From Bdellovibrionales bacterium Ga0074139 (lineage in GTDB: Bacteria; Bdellovibrionota; Bdellovibrionia; Bdellovibrionales; Bdellovibrionaceae), in NCBI GenBank assembly GCA_001464795.1, contig LNEB01000014.1, positions 1-64,000 on the forward strand: DNA of 64,000 nucleotides. The letters run 5' to 3'. Both the position numbers and the translations under genes were made by a program. Below, in pieces: positions 28,511-38,455 of this stretch. The number at the start of each line of letters is the position of its first letter. Position 1 is the stretch's first letter. The notes under the pieces are model-generated. The model was not told the origin of the DNA. It worked only from the letters and a program-made list of their open reading frames with translations, and ran no database searches.

Positions 28511-29371
28511 CTATTTTAAAACCGATTTGGCACGATTTTCCAATTCGGAAATCTTTTTTCTGAGGTCTGGTCCTGGACCGATGAACCGCATTTTGTTAAT
28601 GACCTCTAGACCTTCGGGTAGTTTATTCATATGTTCGATCAACAAGATGGCTAAATTCAAATTCACTTCTAAGTTTTGCGACTGCTGAGTGGCTGCTGTT
28701 TTCAATTGCGTATAAGCCAGTGGATAAATTCCCAGAGCTGTTAAAACCACTCCATAATTGGATAAAGTTTTCCAATCACGCTGACCTTTATCCACAGCAA
28801 TTTCATATGCCACTTGAGCTTTGCGGTAGTCTTTTCGTTTTAAATACAAGGAACCTACGTTGGCAGCTGCGATGGCATTGAAAGGATCAATTTTCAAAGC
28901 CTGGCGGTAAAGCCGAGTCGCCTCATCATCTTCCTTTAAAGTTTGCATAACAAAACCCAAGTTAGAATAAAGTAAAGAGACTTCAGGCTCTGTGGAAATG
29001 GCCTTATTCAATAAAGTTTTAGCTGTATCGAACTGTCCTTTTTTGAAATAAAACAAGGCCAGCGCATTTAATGCAGAAATATTATTCGGTGAACGAATCA
29101 AAAGTTCCCTTGCATAGATTGCAATGTTTCTATCATCTTGTTTTTGAATGGCTTCTTGAAGCTGTAGCATCAGCTTGTCAGCTGTTGAAGTTTGTTTTTC
29201 CTCTGCGACTGGGGGCAAATTCTCCATTTTGCTTTGCGTTTGCGGTATCATCTCGACCAAGCCTTGATCACGAGGTGTCGCTTTTAAATCTGCTTTTGTA
29301 GCAGAACTTTTTTGTGAGCTAGAGCAACCAACAAGAAATAAAATTACAACGGGTGCTAAAATTAACTTCAT
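28511..29371 (-). CDS. gltE: GltE-like TPR lipoprotein
   Basis: Lipoprotein signal with lipobox FLVGC (Cys16), a short linker, then about five TPR units (75-270; for example NALALFYFKKGQFDTAKTLL and AAANVGSLYLKRKDYRKA). The start ATG 29371 overlaps the gltD stop as ATGA; the longer frame from 29383 would hide the signal peptide. In Myxococcus GltE (AglT) is the outer-membrane TPR lipoprotein of the gliding machine. The 286-aa length fits. Confidence 0.8.
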   Translation of the reverse strand: MKLILAPVVILFLVGCSSSQKSSATKADLKATPRDQGLVEMIPQTQSKMENLPPVAEEKQTSTADKLMLQLQEAIQKQDDRNIAIYARELLIRSPNNISALNALALFYFKKGQFDTAKTLLNKAISTEPEVSLLYSNLGFVMQTLKEDDEATRLYRQALKIDPFNAIAAANVGSLYLKRKDYRKAQVAYEIAVDKGQRDWKTLSNYGVVLTALGIYPLAYTQLKTAATQQSQNLEVNLNLAILLIEHMNKLPEGLEVINKMRFIGPGPDLRKKISELENRAKSVLK

Positions 29372-32300
29372 GGAACACTCCACTTCACCAGACGCGATTC
29401 GAATGATCTTTGATCGTTATTGTAGTACTCCAAAGGTTGAAGGCGACTCATGAAATTAAAAGCCAATTCATATTCGGAATTGTAGGCTTCAAGTTCTTGT
29501 GCTCTTTCAACAGCAAGCTTCATACTTTCAATAGCTTTTTTACTAAATGGATCGGCTAATTTCTTAATTTCAGTTTTATAAAGTTCTGTTTCTTGTGCAT
29601 TAAGTCCCTTTGGTAAAGGGGCTTGAAGAATAGATTCTGCCATATGGTGGTTACTGTCCCCAAGAAAGTAAAGGCTGGCCACAATGGTTTTAGAACTGTT
29701 CAGCTTTACAATTTCATTCAGCTCTTTATTGATTTGATTTAAAGCTGAAATCTTTTTTTGCACAGCTTGGCTTTGTGCCGCTGAGTCTTTTGGAAGTTTA
29801 ATATTTTTATAGTCTGAAATTTGAGTTTTCAGTTCATTGATCTTAAACTCGGAAACATACTCAGCAGCCGTTGAGTTTTTTGTCCTACGATAAAGTGAGG
29901 CAATTCGAGACTCGTAGTTTTTTGCTTCATCACTATTTTTTCTATGAAGCTGACTGAGGTGAAACATGACCTGTGCAAGCCTACTATCTTCCACACCACC
30001 GATGGCAAGATAGCGTTCATAGTTTTCAATGGCGATCGCCCGTCTATTCAGTTTTCTTGCTACTTCAGCTATTAGATAATGAGCTTCTTTTTTATCACTA
30101 TTACGCTTCGTTAAATTAAGAAATTCAGAGTAATTTTGATAAGCTTCAGATAAACGACCCATTCCATCAGCCATTAAAGCCACGTTGTAATGATAGCTGG
30201 CGTTGATGGCGTCGTTGGGACTGGCTTTGATCGCTAGTTTATAATAGCGAATGGATTCATCAAACAGTGAAGCATTCTGAAAAATTTTAGCTAAAAACCT
30301 GTATACGGAAGGTGATAATGATTTACCTTTGTCAGTGGGGCTTTCCACCACTTTTTGATAAAGGGGTATGGATCGGTTCAAATTACCTGATTTTTCGTAA
30401 TTAACAGCCGCATTGAACTGTGCGGTCACGGCCAATTCTGATTTTGGATTTTGAATGGCAAAAGCCTCGAACTGAACAGCACTTTCTTGAATTTTACCCT
30501 GACTTTCCAAATCTTGGGCTTTTTTGAAACTCGCTTTTTCTAAAATATTTCGGATTTCTCCGCCGGCCTTTGAATCTGATATCCCTGGTACTAGTAGAAG
30601 CTCTTGTCCTGTTTTTTCTAAACCGATGTAGTCTTTTCTTAAGTTAAAAATATCCAAAAGAAGATTGGCTGAAAATTCAGAATACTTTGTTTTGGGGTGT
30701 TGCTGAACCACGTTTTTAAATCCGTCGTTCGCCTTATCAAATTGATTGTGCTGATAATACAGTCTCGCCACACGAAATTTAAGTTCCGCTGCTCTTTCCC
30801 CGTTCGGAAATTTTTCAATGTACCAACCAGCTGCTTTGATGAAACTTTCGGAATTAGCTTCAAAAGCAATTGGAGTGGTTTTATCACCCACTCGCTTCAA
30901 TAATTCTTGATCCGTAGGCAAAGATTTTTCTGCTGCGTAAATAATATTGGAAGCCGCTTTCGAATAAAAGGGACTTTTCGGAGCATTTTCCACCACCCAC
31001 TGGTACTGACTGGTGGCATCTTCAAACTTCTTCATGTCATAAAGAAGCTCACCATAATAAAAGTGCATGTCAGCGATTTGCGCAGAGCTTGAGAATTCTT
31101 GAATATAAATCTTGTAACCCTCCACAGCAGAAGCCTGTGAAAAAGGAGCTCTGGAGTTTTGTGCTGTTTGGTGCTGTTGAAGTATATAATTTTTTAATGT
31201 TGTTTCTCGCAAGCGATCAGATTTTTGGATTAAATCTTTGTTTGATTGATTGGCTGCATACCAAGCGCTATTAACGCCGTAACCTTTAACCCAACCGTAA
31301 AGCTCGTCCCGAAACCGGCTAGAGTTCTTTGCATAGAAATAGTTCTGTACAATTTGGTACTGATACTCAAAGGCCTGAGGACTGTTAGGATTTTTTTCGA
31401 TCAGGTACTTAAAGCTTGTTCGAGCCGCATCGCTATTACCTTTATCCACATAGTAGTAAGCTAACTTCTCAATGTAGTTTGAAATATCATTTTTTTGCGT
31501 AATTTCTGAAAAATACTCTGGTGCTTCTTCGGCTTTTCTTTCTGCTGCAAAGAAAACCACTAAGTCACGAAGGGCTTCATTTTCTAGTCGTTCTTTATTC
31601 ACAATTCTTTTCGAAGCGAGCTCTTCACCCTGACCGCTTTGACTGTCACGAATAATGGATTCTAAATATTTCAATGCTTGCTTATGCTGACCTAAGCGAA
31701 ACAAACACCAAGCTCCTTTGTAAACAGAGTAAGTGTTCAAACGGTGATTCTTATTTTTAATTAACGGTACATAGCGATTGTAAGCTAAAGTCCACTTTTC
31801 ATTTTCAAAATAATACTCGGCTAGCGAGAACTGAGCTTCCCCGACAAATGAACTTCGTGGATATGATTTAATAAGACGTTCATAAAACTGGGCCCCTTTT
31901 TCAAGCTCACCCAACTCAAAGTTATTAAATCCCAAAAAAAACAACGCTTGAGACACTTTTTCATCTCGTGGAAAGTCCTTCATGAACCACTCATACAATT
32001 GAATCGCTTTTCGATTGAGTTCACGAGCTGCACGCACATCTAAGACCGGTCTTTTTTTAGTTTTACCTTCATTAAAAAGTTTCACTTGCTTGTCAAACTC
32101 ATCCTGTTTTCTGGAATCAATCAAAACTGATTTTTCCACATACAGTTCAGCAAGCCTTAGCCAAAGTTCGCCTCTGTTTTCACTGCTTTTGAACTTTTGA
32201 GTCAGCTTAAATAACTCATCGATTTGGCGATTCAGAATATTTTCATACTCTGCTAGATCACCAGTCGCTGCAGTTCTTAAGATTTCACTGGATTTTGGAG

Positions 32301-32517
32301 GCTTTACATCTTCTAAATTATATTTACTGACAGCTTTAAAACCTAAATCTTTATTACCACTTGGAATTGCACTTTTATTTTTATCACCAGAGCCCTTAAT
32401 CTGTCCTCCGCGGCTTTGATCTTGAACCTGTGATAAAAATTCACCCACTGTTTTTTTAGGAGCGGCGGAAGAAATAAGTGATAATAGTAAAAGTGGGGTG
32501 ATGATTTTAGTATTCAT
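29368..32517 (-). CDS. gltD: GltD-like large periplasmic TPR protein
   Basis: A 1049-aa protein with a signal peptide (1-19), a low-complexity linker (25-60), and tandem TPR/SEL-like repeats along almost the whole length; regular pairs such as FLGFNNFELGELEKGAQFYE and VARLYYQHNQFDKANDGFKN recur. No enzyme motif is visible. Large TPR solenoids in the periplasm are the hallmark of GltD (AgmU), which bridges the motor and outer-membrane components. It is 3 bases after the gltC-like gene and overlaps gltE. Confidence 0.82.
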   Translation of the reverse strand: MNTKIITPLLLLSLISSAAPKKTVGEFLSQVQDQSRGGQIKGSGDKNKSAIPSGNKDLGFKAVSKYNLEDVKPPKSSEILRTAATGDLAEYENILNRQIDELFKLTQKFKSSENRGELWLRLAELYVEKSVLIDSRKQDEFDKQVKLFNEGKTKKRPVLDVRAARELNRKAIQLYEWFMKDFPRDEKVSQALFFLGFNNFELGELEKGAQFYERLIKSYPRSSFVGEAQFSLAEYYFENEKWTLAYNRYVPLIKNKNHRLNTYSVYKGAWCLFRLGQHKQALKYLESIIRDSQSGQGEELASKRIVNKERLENEALRDLVVFFAAERKAEEAPEYFSEITQKNDISNYIEKLAYYYVDKGNSDAARTSFKYLIEKNPNSPQAFEYQYQIVQNYFYAKNSSRFRDELYGWVKGYGVNSAWYAANQSNKDLIQKSDRLRETTLKNYILQQHQTAQNSRAPFSQASAVEGYKIYIQEFSSSAQIADMHFYYGELLYDMKKFEDATSQYQWVVENAPKSPFYSKAASNIIYAAEKSLPTDQELLKRVGDKTTPIAFEANSESFIKAAGWYIEKFPNGERAAELKFRVARLYYQHNQFDKANDGFKNVVQQHPKTKYSEFSANLLLDIFNLRKDYIGLEKTGQELLLVPGISDSKAGGEIRNILEKASFKKAQDLESQGKIQESAVQFEAFAIQNPKSELAVTAQFNAAVNYEKSGNLNRSIPLYQKVVESPTDKGKSLSPSVYRFLAKIFQNASLFDESIRYYKLAIKASPNDAINASYHYNVALMADGMGRLSEAYQNYSEFLNLTKRNSDKKEAHYLIAEVARKLNRRAIAIENYERYLAIGGVEDSRLAQVMFHLSQLHRKNSDEAKNYESRIASLYRRTKNSTAAEYVSEFKINELKTQISDYKNIKLPKDSAAQSQAVQKKISALNQINKELNEIVKLNSSKTIVASLYFLGDSNHHMAESILQAPLPKGLNAQETELYKTEIKKLADPFSKKAIESMKLAVERAQELEAYNSEYELAFNFMSRLQPLEYYNNDQRSFESRLVKWSVP

Positions 32518-32520
32518 AAA

Positions 32521-34116
32521 CTACTCACAGCTCGACTTTCCAAGAAACTGATAATTACCAATTTCGTCTAACCAGTACTCACCGTTAAATGGGTAATACT
32601 GATAACCATTTTGCACATAGAAATCCCTTGAACGATTGTCATCAACTCGAGCTTCAGGAAGATCTGTACCTTGGATTCTTTTCTTTACTGTTTCTTTCTG
32701 TGCACTGATCATTTCATACCTGGCAAAGGAAACTTGCTCATAGTAATCTTTTAATTCTGTACGCATATTGGTCATTTGCACTTTAGCCACTTCACCAATT
32801 GTTATTTTGGTATTTTGCGAACGAGTGTTTAAAACTTTCAGAGCATAGCGACCAAGACCCGTAGATTTCAGTGAGGGATTAGATTCGATGGTTTTTCTTT
32901 CTATGTCGATTCGTTTTAAATAATTGAGAGACCTTCTTACACTGCCCAGGTTTGATATTTTTTCAGCCACCATGAAAGGAATTTTTAAAGCTGAACGCTG
33001 CTCCATAGGAAGTTTTTGTAAGCTCTGCCATTTTTCGATCTCAGAATAATACGAAAGTGGATTTGCATAATTTTTTAAATAAATGGAAACCTGAGAGCGA
33101 ACAGGTCCGTAGGTTTTTTCAAAAAGGGAGAGAACTTTTTCCATCTCATCATACTTGCAAATGTACAAATAGACGATGGAGCGCAAAATCAAGGATTCAG
33201 GATTGTAGTCATCTTCATAGAAAGGAGCATGAATCGAGTGAAATTGTGAAAGAACAGATCTAAATCTCGCTCCGCGAAGCATGGCCCACGTTTGTTCATT
33301 CAAAGCTTCGTGCCATAAAAAATGATCTCTGGGAACTTCTTGATAAGCAGCGACTGCAGCGTCCCAGTCTTTTCTTTGATACTGAGCTCTGGCAATACCT
33401 AGAAGAGCTGCCACTCGGTTGGTATCTGTTACACCTGCTCTTCTTCTTGCAGAAGCCATGGTTTGAAATACTTGAATGGCCTCTTGAGTTCTATTCATTT
33501 CTAAATAGGCCAACCCCTTTTGAAATAAAGCTTGTCCGTAATATCGACTGCCAATTCCGATGGATGAAAAAGCTTGCACAGCTTCTTGGTAGCGCTTGTT
33601 ACGCATTTTAATTTCACCAATACGAAACTGAACCATATCACGGTTGGATTCAGGAACATCATTCACATCCACCCGAGACATGGCGTAGTTAATTAAAGTA
33701 TCATCACCTAACTCATCAGCAACTGTGGCCAGTTTTTCAATCGCAAGCTTTGTGTAGCGTGAATTTTGTCCACGAATCACATCGACGAATTGAAAAGCTG
33801 CAATCTGATTAAGATTCAGCTCTGTTAACATTAAACCTAAAATATATTTAATTTGTGCTTTATCATTACGAAGCTCAGGTCTTCTAGCTAAACTAAATAA
33901 CTGAATGGCTGCCGCTTGGTACTGTCCTGACTGTGACAATTGTAAAGCTTGGGACAGCTGGCGCCTTAAAGCATTATCAGCAGCAGGTGCCACTTTTTTT
34001 GCAACAGGCGCTTTTTTACTGACCGTGGGCTTCACTTTTTTATTAGAGGCTTTGCGGTTTCCCTGTGAAAAAGTCAGCGGTGAAATAAGTAATAGAAGAA
34101 TAAAAAGTTTTTTCAT
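32521..34116 (-). CDS. gltC: GltC-like periplasmic TPR protein
   Basis: A 531-aa protein with a signal peptide (1-18), a basic low-complexity linker rich in Lys, Pro and Ala (19-45), and TPR repeats (50-300) such as QALFQKGLAYLEMNRTQEAI. The C-terminal half is helical with many Arg and ends near a cysteine. In Myxococcus GltC is a soluble TPR protein acting with the barrels GltA and GltB, which are encoded just upstream here. It overlaps the barrel gene by four bases. Confidence 0.75.
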   Translation of the reverse strand: MKKLFILLLLISPLTFSQGNRKASNKKVKPTVSKKAPVAKKVAPAADNALRRQLSQALQLSQSGQYQAAAIQLFSLARRPELRNDKAQIKYILGLMLTELNLNQIAAFQFVDVIRGQNSRYTKLAIEKLATVADELGDDTLINYAMSRVDVNDVPESNRDMVQFRIGEIKMRNKRYQEAVQAFSSIGIGSRYYGQALFQKGLAYLEMNRTQEAIQVFQTMASARRRAGVTDTNRVAALLGIARAQYQRKDWDAAVAAYQEVPRDHFLWHEALNEQTWAMLRGARFRSVLSQFHSIHAPFYEDDYNPESLILRSIVYLYICKYDEMEKVLSLFEKTYGPVRSQVSIYLKNYANPLSYYSEIEKWQSLQKLPMEQRSALKIPFMVAEKISNLGSVRRSLNYLKRIDIERKTIESNPSLKSTGLGRYALKVLNTRSQNTKITIGEVAKVQMTNMRTELKDYYEQVSFARYEMISAQKETVKKRIQGTDLPEARVDDNRSRDFYVQNGYQYYPFNGEYWLDEIGNYQFLGKSSCE

Positions 34117-34928
34117 CGGTAGCTAGCCTCCGGAAAGAAGAAACTAAATCCTGCAGATAAAAACACGTTGTTGTAGGCACCTGTTGACCTGGCATCTAAA
34201 TCTTTAGCTTCAAAAAAGTTCCAACTGAGATCCCAGCGAAAGGCCATTTTTTTGCTCATGGAAAAAATTTGCCCAACACCCAAATGAACAGTGGGTTGCA
34301 CGTCTCCCGTTTGAATCTCTGTGCCACCAAAACCAGCTGAAAAATAGGTGTCGTAATAAAGAATTTGCTCATCAAGCCAGGTCATCTTTCCATATAAAGG
34401 TGTCCAGTTGATATCTACATTGTAATAGCTTTTTGAAAATACGATGTTCTTTGCAACCGTATTGTTTTCTTTATCAAGTTCCCTAAGAGCTTGAGATTTA
34501 TCAGTGGACAAAAATGTATAGCCTGCTTCGATTCCCCATGCTTCCCTGAAGTTGTAAGCGGCCCGTAAAGTTCCACCGTAGACATTGAACCATGGATCAT
34601 TGAGAGTTAAAGTCGGTGCTAAAAAAAACTGAACACGTTCGGTGCGTGGCAAAAATCTTCTTTGTACAATGCTGACCTGTTGAAATTCTGTCAGGCGATT
34701 GAGATCTTCAACATTTCTGACTTCTTGTAGATTATTTTGTGTGGGTGGAAGTGTGGATCTTCCCGTTTCTGACGGCGTTTCTTTATCTTCTGGAACGGGC
34801 GATGATCTTAGATCTCGGTCAAGCTCCATTTCAATCAGATTCAATTCCTCCACATCACTATCCTGGGCCGATACAAAACTTGATGAAGTAAGAATTGAAA
34901 TAATAAGAATCAAAATTTTAAAATTCAC
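34113..34928 (-). CDS. outer-membrane beta-barrel of the Glt complex (GltA/GltB-like), second
   Basis: A 271-aa protein: signal peptide (1-22), an acidic disordered stretch (24-75), then alternating hydrophobic strands that end in the Phe-rich FLSAGFSFFFPE, a barrel-type C-terminus. The overall plan equals the barrel proteins that precede the TPR genes in Myxococcus gltA-gltB-gltC. Which of GltA or GltB it corresponds to cannot be settled by eye. No relation to citrate synthase gltA. Confidence 0.75.
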   Translation of the reverse strand: MNFKILILIISILTSSSFVSAQDSDVEELNLIEMELDRDLRSSPVPEDKETPSETGRSTLPPTQNNLQEVRNVEDLNRLTEFQQVSIVQRRFLPRTERVQFFLAPTLTLNDPWFNVYGGTLRAAYNFREAWGIEAGYTFLSTDKSQALRELDKENNTVAKNIVFSKSYYNVDINWTPLYGKMTWLDEQILYYDTYFSAGFGGTEIQTGDVQPTVHLGVGQIFSMSKKMAFRWDLSWNFFEAKDLDARSTGAYNNVFLSAGFSFFFPEASYR

Positions 34929-34937
34929 TTCTTGCTC

Positions 34938-35648
34938 CTAAAATAAGTAATTGAATCCAACGTCCAAAGTGTTCGTATAATGAATCCGGTCTTTAAAAAC
35001 TCCGTAACCTGGATCAGCAGATCCTTCTCGCAGAGCTCCTTCTTTAAAGGGTGTAGGAGCTTGATGAATCAATAACCTTAAATCTGTGCGTAAACTTAAG
35101 CTGGAATTGAAATAAAACTTGTAGCCCACACCAGCCGATAAGCCTGGGTAGGTTTTATTATTTTCATACTGTGAAAAACCGATTCCCAACAAGCCTTGCA
35201 AATGTGTATTGATGGACTTATTTTTTGAAATACTCATTTTTCCATAAAATAATTTTTTATTGTAATCCAGGTAAACTGAATACAAGGGTTTTGGAGCACG
35301 GTTAAAATCCAGATCAAACCCAGGTCCTGATAGCTGCTTCGCGTATTCAGACAGCCCTGTGCTGTGAGCGTAGAAAAGTCCACCCCAAGCTGTGTTTTCA
35401 TCTGTGTGATAATATCCCGAAACGCCAAGCCTGCTTGTATCAAAAATGGGCTCTGACATCAGCCACCCATATTGAAGTCCCATTTCAAATTTTTTGTTGG
35501 TGACGACATTTCGCATTCTCACCATTCCAGGTTTTTTGAAAACAGGAAGCACTGTTTCTTTTGCAAGCTCATCATCAGGGAGCTCGATATTTGCCCCGTA
35601 ACAGGCCAAGCTTGCAGCCATCATAATTAAGAAAAGAGATTTCACCAT
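34938..35648 (-). CDS. outer-membrane beta-barrel of the Glt complex (GltA/GltB-like), first
   Basis: About 236 aa. The signal peptide is MVKSLFLIMMAASLACYG, then many amphipathic strands (for example KFEMGLQYGWLM, LSAGVGYKFYF) and a C-terminal strand LDVGFNYLF ending in Phe, as in outer-membrane barrels. ATG 35648 or the next codon (GTG) is the start; GAGAGA lies just upstream. A frame reaching 35687 lacks a ribosome site. It is the first gene of the gliding block, after a 117-base gap that holds a promoter-like pair and inverted repeats. Confidence 0.73.
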   Translation of the reverse strand: MVKSLFLIMMAASLACYGANIELPDDELAKETVLPVFKKPGMVRMRNVVTNKKFEMGLQYGWLMSEPIFDTSRLGVSGYYHTDENTAWGGLFYAHSTGLSEYAKQLSGPGFDLDFNRAPKPLYSVYLDYNKKLFYGKMSISKNKSINTHLQGLLGIGFSQYENNKTYPGLSAGVGYKFYFNSSLSLRTDLRLLIHQAPTPFKEGALREGSADPGYGVFKDRIHYTNTLDVGFNYLF

Positions 35649-35678
35649 TCTCTCATTGTGAGAACAGGAACCAGTTAA

Positions 35679-35696
35679 GTCTAGCAACTGCTAGAC
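35679..35696 (-). promoter_or_regulatory. palindrome in gltA 5' region
   Basis: GTCTAGCA and TGCTAGAC meet almost back to back. The half AACTGCTAG (35686-35694) recurs inverted as CTAGCAGTT at 35759-35767, on the far side of the promoter-like pair. Palindrome plus a distant half site fits an operator pair, but a leader hairpin is equally possible. Confidence 0.4.
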
Positions 35697-35702
35697 TTAG
35701 GA

Positions 35703-35730
35703 CTCATACAGGGAAATGAATAATTGTTAA
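35703..35730 (-). promoter_or_regulatory. candidate promoter of the glt-agl block
   Basis: The minus strand has TTAACA (35725-35730) and TATGAG (35703-35708), 16 bases apart, about 55 nt upstream of the first barrel gene. This is one of few gaps in a 38-kb run of same-strand genes. The -10 box is mediocre. Confidence 0.35.
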
Positions 35731-35732
35731 TT

Positions 35733-35753
35733 CTCGACTAAAGCAAAGTCGAG
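35733..35753 (-). terminator. hairpin after kdsD, possible weak terminator
   Basis: CTCGACT and AGTCGAG flank a seven-base loop. The stem lies 13 bases after the kdsD stop on the minus strand. What follows is AATTAAC rather than a U-run, so it may stabilise the 3' end or partly terminate rather than act as a full intrinsic terminator. Confidence 0.35.
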
Positions 35754-35765
35754 CTGGACTAGCAG

Positions 35766-36746
35766 TTACCTAACTTGAGCAGTGAAAAGATCATGAAAGT
35801 TAATAATCCCCACTGGCTTTTTAGGTTGAGATGATGACGAATCTAAAACGAATAACGATTGAATGCGCATTTGCTCCATTAAAAACAAAGCTCTTTCTGC
35901 TAATTCGTTTTGATCAATTGTTTTAGGACTACGATTCATTAAGTCTGTTGCTGAACCATTCAAAGGATCTGCTGATTTTTCTAAACGTCTACGAATATCA
36001 CCATCAGTAATAATTCCGATGAGCTCTTGTTGATCGTTGATCACTCCTGCTGTTCCTCGAACATCTTTGTGAGTCATAATTCCTACAATTTGTTTAATTG
36101 ATGTTTGCTCAGTAACCAAAGGAAGCGCATCACCCTTATGCATGATATCGGCAATTCGCACTAGTTTTGCACCCAAGCTTCCACCCGGATGAACATCTGC
36201 AAAGTCTTCGGGGCGAAAGCCCTTTTGAACAAGCACACACATGGCCAAAGCATCCCCCAACGCAAGAGTCGCAGTGCTACTGGCTGTAGGAGCTAAATTA
36301 TGAGGGCAGGCTTCTTTATTAACAGAAATATCCAAAGTTATTGCGGCTGCTTTTGACAAAGTGGATTCTAATTTTCCTGTCATCGCAATCAGTGGAATAT
36401 TTTTTCGAGTAATAAAATTAAGTACAGTCAGAAGCTCTCGACTTTCTCCGCCGTAGGAAATGCCAATAACTAGATCATTGGATGAAATAATTCCCAAATC
36501 GCCGTGAGCACTTTCGGCAGGATGCAAGAAAACAGCAGCTGTTCCAGTGGAGGAAAATGTACTGGCAAGCTTTCTAGCAATGTGCCCCGATTTACCAATT
36601 CCTGTAACAATCAATTTGCCTTGGGTTTTAGAGATCAGCTGAACAGCCTTAAAAAAAGTTTCATTGATTCTACTTTTCAAATTTAAAATGGCGTCTGATT
36701 CAATTTGTAAAACTTCAAAGGCTTGGTTTTTAATACTTTCACTCAT
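35766..36746 (-). CDS. kdsD: arabinose-5-phosphate isomerase
   Basis: Converts ribulose-5-phosphate to arabinose-5-phosphate, first step to Kdo of LPS. An N-terminal SIS domain (about 30-185, with [19 protein letters not shown] and [12 protein letters not shown]) is followed by two CBS domains (205-325). The 326-aa length is typical for KdsD/KpsF. It overlaps pyrG by four bases. kdsC and kdsA are not adjacent; kdsB is two genes upstream. Confidence 0.95.
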   Translation of the reverse strand: MSESIKNQAFEVLQIESDAILNLKSRINETFFKAVQLISKTQGKLIVTGIGKSGHIARKLASTFSSTGTAAVFLHPAESAHGDLGIISSNDLVIGISYGGESRELLTVLNFITRKNIPLIAMTGKLESTLSKAAAITLDISVNKEACPHNLAPTASSTATLALGDALAMCVLVQKGFRPEDFADVHPGGSLGAKLVRIADIMHKGDALPLVTEQTSIKQIVGIMTHKDVRGTAGVINDQQELIGIITDGDIRRRLEKSADPLNGSATDLMNRSPKTIDQNELAERALFLMEQMRIQSLFVLDSSSSQPKKPVGIINFHDLFTAQVR

Positions 36747-38455
36747 GTAAAGAATCTTTCTTCCTGATTAAGATTTTCTGCTTTTCTTTCAATTTTTCCA
36801 GATTCCACTGCTGCTTTACGACTTAAGGAGGCTTTGATAAACTGACTGAACAATGGATGTGGAGCCAAGGGCTTAGATTGAAATTCAGGATGAAACTGAA
36901 CACCAATAAACCATGGGTGATCCGGTAGTTCTAAAATTTCGACTAAATGTCTTTCTTTATTTTTTCCAGAGGCCATCATGCCATTTTTTTCAAAAAGATC
37001 TAAAAAGCGATTATTAAATTCATAGCGATGTCTGTGGCGCTCAAAAATTTGTAAAGTTTTGTAAACGGCATGGGCCCTAGAGCCTTTTTGCAACTGACAA
37101 GAATAAGACCCCAATCTCATGGTCCCACCCTTTTTCTCAATGCTTCGTTGTTCTTCCATGAAATCAATCACAAAACTACTTCTGGAATCTTTAGCAACCA
37201 CAAACTCACGGCTGGTGGCATTTTTAATACCACAAACATTTCTAGCAAATTCAATGGCTGCTAGTTGCATTCCAAAACAAATTCCAAAAAACGGAATCTG
37301 TTTTTCTCTGGCCATACGGATCGCCAGCATTTTTCCTTCCACACCTCGAGCACCAAAACCACCGGGAACCAAAATTCCGTGGACTCCCATCAGCGCCTGA
37401 CCAATGGATTTTTCTTTTAATTTTTCAGAATCCACATAGACGATTTCCACTTTACAATTTTGCTGAAGACCACCGTGAACAAGTGACTCGTGTAAAGATT
37501 TATAAGATTCTTTGAGATCCACGTATTTGCCAACAATTCCAATTCTTACAGTTTTTGCAGAGGAATTAAGAATTTTAACAATATTTTGCCACCCCTTGAG
37601 GTTGGACTTAGAAGGCTTCAAATTTAAAAATTTAACTAAATTAAGATCTAGTTTTTCACGGTGAAGACTGAGAGGAACTTCGTAAATGGTGGATGAATCT
37701 TGAGCTGCCACCACACGGTCAGCAGAGACAGAGCAAAAAAGAGCGATTTTTTTCTTTAAGGACTCATCCATTTTTTTTTCACTTCGACACACTAAAAAAT
37801 CCGCCTGCAAACCAATCTCTCGAAGCTCTTTGACGGAATGCTGAGTGGGCTTTGATTTTAATTCACCAGCCGCAGCGATGTAGGGTACATAGGTCACATG
37901 CACCAGCGCGCTGTTGTTAGGTCCTACTTCGTTGCGCATTTGTCTGATGGCTTCTAAGAAGGGTTGGCCTTCGATGTCACCAACAGTGCCGCCAATTTCA
38001 ACAATAATAATTTCACAACCTTGAGCTCGATCATAAATTCTATTTTTAATTTCATCAGTGATATGGGGAATCACTTGTACAGTTCCACCTAGGTAATCAC
38101 CGTTTCGCTCACGTGATATAACTGTATCGTAAACCTGTCCAGCCGATACAGAATTGGACCTTTTCATCACAGCAGAGGTAAATCGTTCGTAGTGTCCCAA
38201 ATCCAGATCTGTTTCAGCACCGTCATCGGTCACGTAAACTTCTCCGTGCTGGAAAGGTGACATTGTTCCTGGATCCACATTGAGGTAAGGATCACATTTC
38301 ATAATGTCCACTTTAAAACCTTGTGATTCTAGTAAAGCACCCAGGCTAGCAGCTGTGAGTCCCTTACCTATGGAACTTACCACTCCTCCAGTGACAAAAA
38401 TGAATTTTTGCTGAAGTGGTTTCTTTGTTGATTTTTTTGTTGAAATCTTTTTCAC
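36743..38455 (-). CDS. pyrG: CTP synthase
   Basis: Makes CTP from UTP, ATP and glutamine. The synthetase domain carries [20 protein letters not shown] at the N-terminus and the Mg site; the glutaminase domain has the nucleophile in GICFGMQ and the C-terminal HPE in VQFHPEFQS. At 570 aa it is about 25 longer than E. coli PyrG, through a basic N-terminal tail and a C-terminal extension. It lies between kdsB and kdsD, which is sensible because KdsB uses CTP. Confidence 0.97.
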   Translation of the reverse strand: MKKISTKKSTKKPLQQKFIFVTGGVVSSIGKGLTAASLGALLESQGFKVDIMKCDPYLNVDPGTMSPFQHGEVYVTDDGAETDLDLGHYERFTSAVMKRSNSVSAGQVYDTVISRERNGDYLGGTVQVIPHITDEIKNRIYDRAQGCEIIIVEIGGTVGDIEGQPFLEAIRQMRNEVGPNNSALVHVTYVPYIAAAGELKSKPTQHSVKELREIGLQADFLVCRSEKKMDESLKKKIALFCSVSADRVVAAQDSSTIYEVPLSLHREKLDLNLVKFLNLKPSKSNLKGWQNIVKILNSSAKTVRIGIVGKYVDLKESYKSLHESLVHGGLQQNCKVEIVYVDSEKLKEKSIGQALMGVHGILVPGGFGARGVEGKMLAIRMAREKQIPFFGICFGMQLAAIEFARNVCGIKNATSREFVVAKDSRSSFVIDFMEEQRSIEKKGGTMRLGSYSCQLQKGSRAHAVYKTLQIFERHRHRYEFNNRFLDLFEKNGMMASGKNKERHLVEILELPDHPWFIGVQFHPEFQSKPLAPHPLFSQFIKASLSRKAAVESGKIERKAENLNQEERFFT

